DNA of 64,000 nucleotides from Yersinia rohdei ATCC 43380 (GTDB taxonomy: Bacteria > Pseudomonadota > Gammaproteobacteria > Enterobacterales > Enterobacteriaceae), in assembly GCF_000173775.1 (NCBI RefSeq), contig NZ_ACCD01000001.1:248001-312000 (forward strand), written 5' to 3'. Positions within the stretch are counted from its first letter, which is position 1, and the number at the start of each line of letters is the position of its first letter. The position numbers were made by a program, and so were the translations under genes. The notes under the pieces are model-generated. The model had not been told where the DNA came from, made no database searches, and saw nothing but the letters and a program-made list of their open reading frames with translations. Of the stretch, positions 47,600-56,797 are shown piece after piece.

Positions 47600-48493
47600 T
47601 TATAGTTTAATATTTGCTTCTTTGAGCAATGAGATTATTAAATTATTTTCTTTCTGATCCAGAGAGGTAAAAGGCGAGGATATCAAGTCTGACTCAATCA
47701 CCCCACGAATTTGCAGAGTTCTTTTTAATGTAGAGATGAACGGGTCATGTATCTTATAAATAGCCATCAGTTTATCTACGGTCTGTTGATGCGCAGAAAC
47801 ACTTAATAAATCATTTTCTGCAAATGCATTTTGCCATGATTTGAAAAACTCAGGAACAATATTAGACAAACCACCAATACAGCCATTCCCACCGGAAATA
47901 ATATTGTGCGCGAAGTTATTATCATATCCAGCATAGACTTCAAAATAAGGAAGCTCTTTTTTAACTGTATTTATTATTTCACAGGTGTGGGCAGTGTCGG
48001 GAATGGTGTCTTTAAAACCAATAATGTTTGGGTACTCCATTGCTAATTTAAAACATGTTTCAGGAGATATGTTATAGCCCGTTTTTTCGGGGAAATTATA
48101 AATAAAAATATTAGCTTTAGTGTTCTTAGCTATCTTGCTGTAAAAATCATAAATAGACTCTTCGGTTAACCTAAAGTAATAAGGGCTGATGATCATTACG
48201 CCATCTAAACCGCATTCATAAGCATAGTTTGCTAAGGCGATAGATTCATTTACATCCATCCGACTCGCCCCTGCGTACACTTTCATACTGCCTTTTTGGA
48301 AATCCGAAGCCAGTTTGATCAGTTGCCTGGACGTCTCAAGACTCAATGAGAAGAATTCCCCGGTGCTTCCCATCACTACAAATCCAGAGACATAACCTTT
48401 AATAAAATCATATAGCTGCGTGTTTTTATCTAAATCTAGCCGACCCTTTTTATCAAACACTGTCACAGTAGGAGTGAAGTAACTGCTTTGCAT
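47600..48493 (-). CDS. DapA-family aldolase (dihydrodipicolinate synthase/NAL type)
   Basis: 297 residues, TIM barrel. GSTGEFFSLSLETSRQL holds the G-S/T-T-G-E carbonyl-binding loop, Tyr in IFIYNFPEKTGYNIS and Schiff-base Lys in IIGFKDTIPDT. The KTG instead of RTG and FKD instead of IKE set it apart from DapA itself. In this operon it most likely splits or dehydrates a 2-keto-3-deoxy sugar acid made by the dehydratase (inference). First structural gene after the IclR regulator. Confidence 0.85.
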   Translation of the reverse strand: MQSSYFTPTVTVFDKKGRLDLDKNTQLYDFIKGYVSGFVVMGSTGEFFSLSLETSRQLIKLASDFQKGSMKVYAGASRMDVNESIALANYAYECGLDGVMIISPYYFRLTEESIYDFYSKIAKNTKANIFIYNFPEKTGYNISPETCFKLAMEYPNIIGFKDTIPDTAHTCEIINTVKKELPYFEVYAGYDNNFAHNIISGGNGCIGGLSNIVPEFFKSWQNAFAENDLLSVSAHQQTVDKLMAIYKIHDPFISTLKRTLQIRGVIESDLISSPFTSLDQKENNLIISLLKEANIKL

Positions 48494-48632
48494 ATTAACC
48501 TCTTTTTGTATATATGAACATGGTTTTTATTTACGAATAAGCTGAGTTAACCACGTGCTCAAAAAAGAGTCAAAGAGAGCAATGTTTTTTTCTAAATGAT
48601 CGGAGCTACATCACAGTATTTATGACATAACT

Positions 48633-49415
48633 TTAGGGATTGCTGCTGCTTAATTTAATATCTTGCAGATTATTTAGTGCGTCTTCAATCCGCGTCTTTG
48701 CATCAAGAAGCACACCAATAACTTGTTTTATTTTATCTTCGCTGGCACGAAAATAAGGTATGGAAACACTAATTGCGGCAATATTTCTCCCTCGTTGTTT
48801 CAGAGAAACAGCATAACAAACCGTTTCTTCATTAATCTCGCGATCATCAACAGAGAAACCGCTACTCATTATTTGGTTGAATTGCTTGCGTAAAGTATCA
48901 ATATCTTGGGCGCTATAAGGTGTTAAAGCTATAAATCCATCTGGATACATCTCTTTTATCTGCTCATCAGTAAATTCACATAGCATTGCTTTACCTAGCG
49001 CTGATAACGTAGCGGGTAATCGAGTACCAATATTTGAAACTAGCTGTACTGCCTGATCTGATTGGACTTTATCAATATATAACACCTCGCCACGATCAAG
49101 AATACCCATTTGGCAAACTTCATTGCACGTATTGACAATGTTTTGCATCTCTTTATTAATCACTTTCAACCAAAATGTTTTTTCAAAGAATGAGCGCGAT
49201 AATGTAGAGCAAGAGATTCCAAGATGATAAAGGTTATTAGATTTATCAAAGTTAGCATAATTATACTCAACTAAGGTTTTGAGTATTGGATGAATAGTCC
49301 CTTTATTAATTCCTGTTTTTAATGATAGCTGAGTTAAGTTAATACCGTCATCCATAGATGAAATGGTTTCTATTATATTTAAAACTCGAGCTGTCGGCAT
49401 ATGTGTATTTTTCAT
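48633..49415 (-). CDS. IclR family transcription regulator
   Basis: 260 residues. Winged HTH at about 20-65 (INLTQLSLKTGINKGTIHPI), then effector domain with GRNIAAISVSIPYF and VDDREINEETVCYAVSL. Located upstream of the sugar-acid operon on the same strand, 140 bases before the aldolase gene, so it probably represses the operon and responds to a pathway acid. IclR relatives such as KdgR control similar pathways. Confidence 0.9.
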   Translation of the reverse strand: MKNTHMPTARVLNIIETISSMDDGINLTQLSLKTGINKGTIHPILKTLVEYNYANFDKSNNLYHLGISCSTLSRSFFEKTFWLKVINKEMQNIVNTCNEVCQMGILDRGEVLYIDKVQSDQAVQLVSNIGTRLPATLSALGKAMLCEFTDEQIKEMYPDGFIALTPYSAQDIDTLRKQFNQIMSSGFSVDDREINEETVCYAVSLKQRGRNIAAISVSIPYFRASEDKIKQVIGVLLDAKTRIEDALNNLQDIKLSSSNP

Positions 49416-49793
49416 TATAAAATCGCATTTCTCTGAATTAACGTGAATTAATACAGATTATGCTGCCGCGTCCCTCACAAAATGTCTAGGTGTTTTGTTT
49501 CTTTGACTTGGCTTTATCAACACTGACTTTATTGAGTAAATCGAAATTTCGGCTACCATGAACACTCAGGAGAGCAGCAGGATATGTTTCATTGGGAGAT
49601 GAATCAGTCAGGACACAGAACAAATCAGGTCTAAAAGTGTAGTGGCGCAGTGAAATTGACCATAAAAACAGAGAGAATATTATTATTTCATCGCCAAGAT
49701 AGGCGAAATATAACCCTTTAACTGGTATCAGGATGCTACATCATTGTAGGGTTTTAGCGCCGGTACCCTGCCCCACATATTATCAAGTCACCT
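49416..49793. other. Intergenic region between the IclR and GGDEF genes
   Basis: 378 bases, no supported ORF. It contains the iclR promoter and, near 49680, an imperfect inverted repeat (TTTCATCGCCAAGATAGGCGAAAT: TTTC-GCC/GGC-GAAA), perhaps a terminator of the cyclase gene. Confidence 0.4.
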
Positions 49794-51203
49794 TTATGTA
49801 TCATTTAGCACGATGACCTCGACTCGGTTTTTCCCGGCATTTTTTGCCCGATAAAGTGCTTTATCCGCAGCATTGGACAAATCTTTTGCTGAAAGATGTC
49901 CACCAGGCTGAGAAACTGACGCCACACCAATACTGATAGTCACTCGCCCTTGAGGTGACATTCCGTGAGGAATATCCAACTCTTCAATGGAGTTACGCAT
50001 ACGTTCAGCAACAGCCGTTGCATCGGCCAAGGTACTCGGGGCCAATAAAACAATAAACTCTTCACCACCATAACGCGCCAAAATATCTGAATCACCACGA
50101 ATAGATTTTGATAAATTTTCAACAATAGACTTCAGACAAACATCGCCCATAGCATGGCCATAAAAGTCGTTAAAACTTTTGAAGTTGTCAAAATCAATCA
50201 TCAAGACAGAAAGTGCGCCACCTTTAATGCAGTTTTCCTTCCAAACCCGCTGATATATTTCATCAAAGTGACGGCGGTTTGCCACACCAGTCAAGACATC
50301 GGTTTGTGATAATGCCTTAAGAATCGATTCAGACTGCTTAAGTTCTGTGATATCAAAGAATGAACCATACCAAATTACGGCCCCATCCTGTTGTAGAATA
50401 GGGAAAGACTCACCATGAAGCCAATGAGTACCTTTACCCGGCAGCACAACGCGGAAATCACAACTCCAGACAGAGAGGTTTTGCTGTGAAGCAGTAGAAG
50501 CTTGTTTTAGTACATCCATATCATCGGTATGAATACGACTAAACAGTGGGTTTGCCTCTCGAGTCACATTTAAAACATCAGCGGGAGCAAGATCAAATAT
50601 CTTACGAACTCCCTCACTGCAATATTTAAAATAAGACTTGCCATCAGATTTCAAATAATAAGCATAGATCATCGCCGGTAAGTTTTTGGTTAATCTGTCC
50701 ATCAACTGTTTATTTTCTTCAAGCTCTATCAGTAATGATTTTTTTTCTGAAATATCAGAAACAATGCTGATGTAACCAATATTACTGCCAGTGTCGGATA
50801 TTATCTCGTGAACACTTAAAGACCCCCAAAAACGTTCACCATCTTTACGCTGATAACGCCACTCACTGGTATCACGTCGGTTAAGCAATAAATGATTCAA
50901 CGTCTCTTGGGCTTCACCTTTTTCTGGAATATTCAATACAGTCGAGATAGGACACCCTAAAACTTCCGTTTTGGAATAACCAAACATCCTTTCTGCACCC
51001 ACATTAAATATGGTGATACAGTTATCCAAGTCAGTCGTAATGATTGCGACATTTTTTTCTGCATTTAACAGTGCATCTAGCTTAAGATTTGATAATTTAT
51101 CTTTCTCATTTCCGCTCATCACTGGCTTATCTTTGGGGTATCTTCCAGAGACCTTCTTGGTAAGAGAATTCCAATGGCCATAAAAAAATGAAAATAAAGA
51201 CAT
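49794..51203 (-). CDS. PAS-PAS-GGDEF diguanylate cyclase
   Basis: 469 residues. Two PAS/PAC sensor domains (about 45-155 and 165-290: TDLDNCITIFNVGAERMFGY, ISIVSDISEKK, and FDITELKQSE) then a GGDEF domain with TDVLTGVANRRHFDE and the active loop ARYGGEEF (about 386-393). Makes cyclic di-GMP. The inhibitory I-site RxxD expected nine residues before the GGEEF loop is absent (RGDSDILARY has Gly there), so product inhibition may be lacking. No transmembrane segment: a soluble redox/ligand sensor. Confidence 0.9.
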   Translation of the reverse strand: MSLFSFFYGHWNSLTKKVSGRYPKDKPVMSGNEKDKLSNLKLDALLNAEKNVAIITTDLDNCITIFNVGAERMFGYSKTEVLGCPISTVLNIPEKGEAQETLNHLLLNRRDTSEWRYQRKDGERFWGSLSVHEIISDTGSNIGYISIVSDISEKKSLLIELEENKQLMDRLTKNLPAMIYAYYLKSDGKSYFKYCSEGVRKIFDLAPADVLNVTREANPLFSRIHTDDMDVLKQASTASQQNLSVWSCDFRVVLPGKGTHWLHGESFPILQQDGAVIWYGSFFDITELKQSESILKALSQTDVLTGVANRRHFDEIYQRVWKENCIKGGALSVLMIDFDNFKSFNDFYGHAMGDVCLKSIVENLSKSIRGDSDILARYGGEEFIVLLAPSTLADATAVAERMRNSIEELDIPHGMSPQGRVTISIGVASVSQPGGHLSAKDLSNAADKALYRAKNAGKNRVEVIVLNDT

Positions 51204-51432
51204 AGAGATAAATTACCTATTATTAAACAACGTAGAACATAAAAAATGAAACAAAATATTGACAACTATAACACAATCCAGAGAGACGGGGTAGAGCCAC
51301 ACTATAGATGTGCCCTATTAGATAAATAATGAAACTTAACTTGATTAAATTATTACAAAACCCACCAAGAAAACGTAGACAATAACACTCTATGATAATA
51401 GGGAATATCTATTTAACCCAGTTGGAGCAAAA

Positions 51433-51728
51433 ATGAAAATGTTACAGATGATTTGTCTGTCTATCCTATTACTATTAAATGCCACTATGAATTTTGCAGA
51501 ATAATCTGCGAATAAACAGCCGATAAATAGAGATATACAAAAAAAAACACAAAAAAAACACAAAAAAACGGGTAAAACCTATCAACGTCCACCTGCCCTC
51601 CAAAAGAAAAGGATGGTCGGCCCCTGCCGCCCACCAAAGATCATAACAAGAGTCAACCATCAACAGGGCAACCACCTCATGATGGCAAACACACCTGCCC
51701 GCCACCGCGAACTGATAAAAAGCCTTAA
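51433..51728 (+). pseudogene. Broken gene for a proline-rich secreted protein
   Basis: ATG 51433 starts a signal peptide (MKMLQMICLSILLLLNATMN, FAE) that ends at TAA 51502-51504. After the stop the same frame continues into a Lys-rich part with long A runs (near 51540-51570). A shifted frame then reads TCPPKEKDGRPLPP, SQPSTGQPPHDGKHTCPPP and RTDKKP up to TAA 51726-51728. This looks like one secreted Pro/Lys/Asp/Gly-repeat protein disrupted by a nonsense codon plus a frameshift in poly-A. Sequencing error in the A runs is an alternative. Confidence 0.5.
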
Positions 51729-52098
51729 CGATTGAGTCTATTTAATAGGCTATATGTTTATATCGGAAGATAAATTTAATCATGTATAGCTTTATTTATC
51801 TTTTTTATTATTAAGTTAGTATAAACATAATATGCAACTTATTAATCAACAAGCATTAGTAAACAATTACATTAATAACCTAAATATAATAAAAACACAC
51901 TTCAGATCTCCACATTAAAATCAGACATATAACCAACTTTAACTATAAAAATTAATCGCATGTATTATTACTTAATTAAATTATCACTCAACATGGAAAC
52001 ATATATACTTATAGTCCATACTCAACAACGAGATAATCTCATACTTGCACACCGATAATATCAGGCTCGAAATAGCAAACAGAAGAAGGGATATATTT
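51729..52098. other. AT-rich region upstream of hdeB
   Basis: 370 bases with very high A+T content, no ORF supported, consistent with an H-NS/RpoS-type stress promoter for hdeB (inference). Confidence 0.4.
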
Positions 52099-52398
52099 AT
52101 GCTTTATAAATCATTAAGTAATACTATTGTAGCAGCCACTTTACTGACAGCAATGACGAGTGTATTTGCTGCCTCTTCGCCCACTATGCCAAGTGATATG
52201 ACGTGTAAAGAATTTCTTGACCTTAATCCTAAAAGTATGACTCCAGTGGCCTTCTGGATAATCAATAAAGATACCCAGTTTAAGAAAGGAGATACCATCG
52301 CTTTTCAGGAGGTAGACACGGTTTACACCCCGAAAATAATTGATATTTGTAAAAAATCACCTGACCAAAAAGTCACAGATATTAAAAAGACATGGTGA
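52099..52398 (+). CDS. hdeB: Periplasmic acid-stress chaperone HdeB
   Basis: ATG 52099 with GAAGGG upstream gives 99 residues. Signal peptide to VFA/ASS (24), then a small helical domain with two cysteines (DMTCKEFLDLNP and IIDICKKS), the disulfide typical of HdeA/HdeB. The protein dissociates at low pH and holds unfolded periplasmic proteins. HdeA is not adjacent; Yersinia is reported to carry an HdeB-type protein. The earlier in-frame ATG at 52045 is not used. Confidence 0.88.
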   Translation: MLYKSLSNTIVAATLLTAMTSVFAASSPTMPSDMTCKEFLDLNPKSMTPVAFWIINKDTQFKKGDTIAFQEVDTVYTPKIIDICKKSPDQKVTDIKKTW

Positions 52399-52489
52399 GG
52401 GATAACCAAGTCGTGAGTGCCATATCATCATTAGCCTCATTTGGGATAGATGGGGCTATTATTTAATGAATAGGATTTGAGGAATAAGC

Positions 52490-52876
52490 ATGATTAAAAA
52501 AATCATCTTGCTGTCATTGTTGATATTACCTATTAGCCAGACTTTCGCAGTTGACTGTAAAAATGCATTAACCCAAAAGGAGATGAATCAGTGCGCCAAT
52601 GCAGATTACAAAAAAGCCGATACTGAACTCAATCGTATTTATAAAGAGATTTTTGCCAAAACATCTGCAGATATAAAGCCATTGCTAAAAAGTGCTCAAC
52701 TCACTTGGATAAAATTCCGTGATGCCGATTGTAGATTCCAATCCTCAGCCACTGAAGGGGGTTCAGTACACCCGATGATTATCTCTGCTTGTTTGACTCA
52801 TAAAACTGAAGAGCGTATTTCACAGCTAAAATCTTACCTCAATTGCCCTGAAGGTGAATTAAGTTGCCCACTTTAG
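52490..52876 (+). CDS. LprI-like lysozyme inhibitor (DUF1311)
   Basis: 128 residues. Signal peptide to TFA/VDC (about 20), mature part with CKNALTQKEMNQCANADYKKAD, the W-x-x-F/Y-R motif in TWIKFRDADC and LTHKTEERISQLKSYL. Six or more cysteines suggest disulfides. DUF1311 proteins such as mycobacterial LprI inhibit lysozyme. The gene follows hdeB by about 90 bases on the same strand, so both may be induced together during host or acid stress. Confidence 0.82.
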   Translation: MIKKIILLSLLILPISQTFAVDCKNALTQKEMNQCANADYKKADTELNRIYKEIFAKTSADIKPLLKSAQLTWIKFRDADCRFQSSATEGGSVHPMIISACLTHKTEERISQLKSYLNCPEGELSCPL

Positions 52877-52891
52877 CGGCTTTACTGGCAA

Positions 52892-53764
52892 TTATTGCTT
52901 TTGCCGCATCAGAGAAGGTGTCACACCATACGCGGTTTTGAAACAATTGCTAAAATGGCTGGCGGAGCTAAAACCACACTCCAAAGCAATATGAGTGAGT
53001 GGTATCGTGCTATGTCTTAGTAATTGTTCTGCATGACGTAAACGTATTTTCAATACAAACTGATGCGGTGCTAACCCCGTGCTTTGCTTGAACATTCTGG
53101 CAAAATGAAACTCACTTAGCCCAGCCTGTTCGGCAAGATCTGCCAACAAAAGTTGCTGCGAAAGATGGGCATCGACATATTCTTTTACTCGTTTTAAGGC
53201 CACTGGTGCCAAACCACCACGGATGCTGGGTATTGCCCACCGCAATTGCGTGTAACTCTTCAGCAGATGGGTCATCAGCAAGGTTGATGCACTACTGAGT
53301 GCCAAATGATTCGCCGAGTCTTGCCAATTGCAATTGAGTAAAAACTGGCGATATAACAGCGTTATTTGCGGATCTTCGGCAAAAATGCGTTCATCTAGCT
53401 GGATAGATTGAGGGCTTCGTTCCCAGATTTGCTCGGCCAAATGGCGCAAATGTTCATCTGTGCAATACACATGGACAAATGATAAATCGTCGCGCACATC
53501 CCAACTGGACACACTGTGCTTTGGCATAATACAAAAACGATCTGGCCCTCCGCCGTTTTTCCACCCTGCCCTTGTTTTGTGGTAGCACTCATAGCCATCT
53601 GCAATATAGAGACTCAGTGTGTGATGGTCTGGATTTTCTTGAGTAACGCAGTCATCGCGATTAGACCAGGCCGCCAATTGAATACCCGAGCCGAGTTGCA
53701 CACTGTCATGCAAGTGAGCTTTATGTGTTCTAAGGGTTTCAAAGGCCTGATACCGCTGCAACAT
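52892..53764 (-). CDS. AraC family regulator with N-terminal ligand domain
   Basis: ATG 53764 (MLQRYQAFETLRTHKAHLHD) gives 290 residues; the frame to 53890 is longer than the family. N-terminal AraC-binding domain (about 1-190) and C-terminal double HTH with LLADLAEQAGLSEFHFARMFK, TGLAPHQFVLKIR and IALECGFSSASHFSNCFKTAYGVTP. Divergent from an EamA exporter gene, its likely target. Ligand unknown. Confidence 0.85.
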   Translation of the reverse strand: MLQRYQAFETLRTHKAHLHDSVQLGSGIQLAAWSNRDDCVTQENPDHHTLSLYIADGYECYHKTRAGWKNGGGPDRFCIMPKHSVSSWDVRDDLSFVHVYCTDEHLRHLAEQIWERSPQSIQLDERIFAEDPQITLLYRQFLLNCNWQDSANHLALSSASTLLMTHLLKSYTQLRWAIPSIRGGLAPVALKRVKEYVDAHLSQQLLLADLAEQAGLSEFHFARMFKQSTGLAPHQFVLKIRLRHAEQLLRHSTIPLTHIALECGFSSASHFSNCFKTAYGVTPSLMRQKQ

Positions 53765-53947
53765 CGTACTGACTTCCTGTGATAAGACGAATAAATCCAG
53801 TCTAATGGCTTGCGGTGTGGCAAACCATAATTTCCACTTTTTTATCTCAAAAATGCGCAAGATTTTGCAATTCTCCGCAAGCCGCTGCAAGCCCGCCTCC
53901 TGCGCATAGTTGATACTGATGTTTTTCGGCGGTAATGAGAAATCACC

Positions 53948-54856
53948 ATGAATGCGCTGCTTTATTTGTTAGTTGTACTGATTTGGGGAACAACGTGGAT
54001 TGCAATCACCCTACAGCAACAAGGGGATGTTGCTATTACGGTATCAATATTTTATCGATTTGCTTTGGCGGCAGGAGTGATGATGCTGGTTTTATTGTTG
54101 GTTCGCCGCTTGCGCCGCCTCGCACTCCGTGACCATCTTTTTTGTATGGCACAAGGTTGTTGTGTTTTCGCCTTTAATTTTTACTGTTTTTATCATGCAG
54201 CAGCATATATCAGCAGTGGTTTGGAATCGGTTATTTTCTCAATGGCGGTGCTATTTAATGCCGTCAACAGCATGATTTTCTTTCGTCAACGTCTTAGTCC
54301 TAATTTGTTGCCGGCCAGTATTCTCGGGATGTGCGGTATTGTCGCGCTCTTTTGGCAAGATTTAACCGCGACGCAAATTGCGCCGGAATTACTAACCGGA
54401 ATCGGCCTGAGTCTGTTGGGCACTTATGGTTTTTCACTGGGCAATATGATTAGCAGCCGCCACCAGCGGCGGGGGTTAGATATTCTCTCAACCAATGCTT
54501 ATGCAATGACATATGGCGCTATATTAATGGGACTTTTTAGCCTGATTCAACATCAATCCTTTACTCTCGAACTCAGCCCGCGCTACCTGGGTTCATTGTT
54601 GTATCTGGCCATTTTCGGCTCGGTCATTGCTTTTGCAGCTTATTTCAGTCTGATTGGGCGCATCGGAGCCAGTGGCGCGGCCTACAGCACCTTATTATTT
54701 CCCTTAGTTGCATTAACCATATCCACTTTCTATGAAGATTATCACTGGCATCTGAATGCCATTATTGGCCTGATTCTCATTCTCTTGGGTAATTTGGTTA
54801 TGTTTTCTCGCCCAGGGATGCTGCAATCTTGGTTTAAACGCGCAGCGGTGCAATAA
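53948..54856 (+). CDS. EamA/DMT family transporter
   Basis: 302 residues with about ten helices and two EamA repeats. N-terminal LIWGTTWIAITLQQQGDVA and the second repeat starting with GTYGFSLGNMISS. Inner-membrane exporter of a small metabolite, substrate unknown. Divergent AraC-type regulator upstream suggests inducible efflux. Confidence 0.87.
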   Translation: MNALLYLLVVLIWGTTWIAITLQQQGDVAITVSIFYRFALAAGVMMLVLLLVRRLRRLALRDHLFCMAQGCCVFAFNFYCFYHAAAYISSGLESVIFSMAVLFNAVNSMIFFRQRLSPNLLPASILGMCGIVALFWQDLTATQIAPELLTGIGLSLLGTYGFSLGNMISSRHQRRGLDILSTNAYAMTYGAILMGLFSLIQHQSFTLELSPRYLGSLLYLAIFGSVIAFAAYFSLIGRIGASGAAYSTLLFPLVALTISTFYEDYHWHLNAIIGLILILLGNLVMFSRPGMLQSWFKRAAVQ

Positions 54857-55005
54857 ATAAAATCAGCGTTAGGGCTTTTTATTAGTAAATTTTAATTTTT
54901 CCGGTGCTGACTTGAGATAAAGATTAAAAATTTATCATTTTAAGGATGCCAGTGGTGCTTCAAGGCGTTATCTTGAATACACCATTACTCCCAGAGGAAT
55001 AGCTC

Positions 55006-55290
55006 ATGTACGTTGTCACTCTCACCTATCATCAACCTATTGATGTTGTTGAATCTCTCGCCGACAATCATAAAGATTGGCTGAAAAAATATTATGCTCA
55101 AGGTGCATTTATTGCCTCTGGCCGTAAAGTCCCGCGCACCGGTGGCATTATTTTGGTGAAAAGTATCGCCCGCGAAGAACTGGATAGAATATTGGCAGAA
55201 GATCCGTTTAATGCCGTGGCAAAATATGATGTTATCGAGTTTATTCCCTCTATGGCTATCGAGTCGGTTGCCGCATTAACTACCTTGTAA
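55006..55290 (+). CDS. YCII-domain protein (YciI-like)
   Basis: 94 residues, YCII fold. MYVVTLTYHQPIDVVESLADNHKDWLKKYY: an early beta strand followed by the conserved HKDWL histidine and the PRTGGIILV strand with EDPFNAVAKYDVIEF, which contains the D-P-F motif. Family members act as small dehalogenase-like or hydrolase-type proteins. It stands between the EamA gene and qorR, with AGAGGAAT as the ribosome site. Confidence 0.85.
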   Translation: MYVVTLTYHQPIDVVESLADNHKDWLKKYYAQGAFIASGRKVPRTGGIILVKSIAREELDRILAEDPFNAVAKYDVIEFIPSMAIESVAALTTL

Positions 55291-55296
55291 TCCAGT

Positions 55297-55737
55297 TTAT
55301 TGTTCGGCGACTGGCGGACTGGCAGCCTCTGCTGCTACCCGCTGTTGCCTTTGTTCCATAATGCGATACAGATTTTCCTCAAGCCAAAGCGCCAATCCTT
55401 CTACCTGCTCCTGAACCTCTTTCCCCAGTGGGGTTAATTGATATTCCACATGAGGTGGCACGACCGGATAAGCAATGCGGTCAATAAAACCATCTTCTTC
55501 AAGATTCTGTAGTGTTTGCGCCAACATTTTTTCACTCACACCACCGATTTTGCGTCTTAAGGCACTAAAACGTAGCGTTTCATTACTCAATGCAATGAGA
55601 ATCAGCACCCCCCAACGGCTAGTAATCCGCTTAAGAACCTCTCTTGAAGGGCAATCTGCATTGAGCAGCTCACCACGCCGCACTTGTTCCGGAAATGAAA
55701 TAGGGGAATTCACATTTTGCGGTTTCATTATTTTCAT
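55297..55737 (-). CDS. qorR: HxlR family redox-sensing regulator (YtfH/QorR type)
   Basis: 146 residues. N-terminal part carries the cysteine expected in QorR (LNADCPSREVLKRI), then winged HTH SRWGVLILIALSNETLRFSALRRKIGGVSEKMLAQTLQNLEEDGFI, the HxlR signature. Divergent from qorB, the same arrangement as ytfH/ytfG of E. coli. Known QorR proteins use the cysteine to sense oxidants or quinones. A C-terminal Gln/Ala/Glu-rich tail is added. Confidence 0.85.
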   Translation of the reverse strand: MKIMKPQNVNSPISFPEQVRRGELLNADCPSREVLKRITSRWGVLILIALSNETLRFSALRRKIGGVSEKMLAQTLQNLEEDGFIDRIAYPVVPPHVEYQLTPLGKEVQEQVEGLALWLEENLYRIMEQRQQRVAAEAASPPVAEQ

Positions 55738-55880
55738 ACTAACCTTTTGGTATGTACTTACTTAAAGTTAGTATATTGCATATGATGATCTTAAGGGCGA
55801 TTTTTTAACGAGTAATTGCGTTTTATTCCTTAAAGAGGCCCGCTATTTTCTCTCATACTCAACATCATTGGAGCCTCACT

Positions 55881-56738
55881 ATGATCGCAGTAACCGGTGC
55901 CACAGGCCAATTAGGTCGCCTTGTTATCAATGCATTACTGAAAAAAATCCCTGCCAGTGAAATTATTGCCGCCGTCCGTAGCCCGGAGAAAGCCAGCGAT
56001 TTGGCAGCACTCGGTATTCAGGTACGTAAAGCGGATTATAGCCAGCCCGCAACCTTAGATAGCGCCTTCCAAGGTGTTGATAAATTGCTGTTAATTTCAT
56101 CAAGTGAAGTGGGCCAACGGGTTGCCCAACATACTGCGGTTATCAATGCGGCTAAGCGCGCTGGGGTGAAACTCTTGGCCTATACCAGTTTGTTGCATGC
56201 CGATAACAGTGTCTTAGGATTAGGCGAAGAGCACCGCGCCACGGAAAAATTGTTGCGAGAATCCGGTTTGCCGGTGGTGCTGTTACGTAATGGCTGGTAC
56301 ACCGAAAATTATGCGGCCAGTATTGCCCCCGCCTTAGCCCATAGCGCATTTATTGGTGCCGTGGGAAATGGGCGAATCGCCTCTGCCAGCCGTGAAGATT
56401 ATGCACAAGCAGCCGCCGTAGTGTTAATCCAGGCAGATCAAGCCGGTAAAGTGTATGAATTGGCCGGTGACGACAGCTACACCTTAGCTGAATTCTCAGC
56501 AGAAATTGCCCGTCAATCCGGTAAGCCGGTGGTATATAAAGATTTGTCTGAAGCTGATTTTAAGCAAGCGCTGCTCGGTGCGGGCTTGCCAGAAGGGCTG
56601 GCTGCCATGTTAGCCGATTCTGATGCCGGGGCTGCCAAAGGTGGGTTATTTGATGACAGCCATACATTGAGCAAACTGATTGGTCGCCCAACCACACCTT
56701 ATGCCAAGGTCATTGCCGCCACATTGGCAACTCTGTAA
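55881..56738 (+). CDS. qorB: NAD(P)H:quinone oxidoreductase 2 (QorB/YtfG)
   Basis: 285 residues (E. coli 286). Rossmann fold with NADP motif AVTGATGQLGRLV (3-15) and NmrA-type core: LISSSEVGQR, LLAYTSLLHAD and LLRNGWYTENY. It reduces quinones with NADPH. ATG 55881 with GGAG upstream; strong terminator after. Divergently transcribed from its likely regulator. Confidence 0.92.
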   Translation: MIAVTGATGQLGRLVINALLKKIPASEIIAAVRSPEKASDLAALGIQVRKADYSQPATLDSAFQGVDKLLLISSSEVGQRVAQHTAVINAAKRAGVKLLAYTSLLHADNSVLGLGEEHRATEKLLRESGLPVVLLRNGWYTENYAASIAPALAHSAFIGAVGNGRIASASREDYAQAAAVVLIQADQAGKVYELAGDDSYTLAEFSAEIARQSGKPVVYKDLSEADFKQALLGAGLPEGLAAMLADSDAGAAKGGLFDDSHTLSKLIGRPTTPYAKVIAATLATL

Positions 56739-56757
56739 CGGTTTTCGCTATGCTAAA

Positions 56758-56789
56758 GACCGGCAACCCAGGGCTGCCGGTCATTTTTT
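56758..56789. terminator. Terminator between qorB and the sulfhydrylase gene
   Basis: Stem GACCGGCA/TGCCGGTC followed by ATTTTTTC; the convergent metY-like gene ends beside it, so it may work both ways. Confidence 0.8.
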
Positions 56790-56797
56790 CGCTGTTG

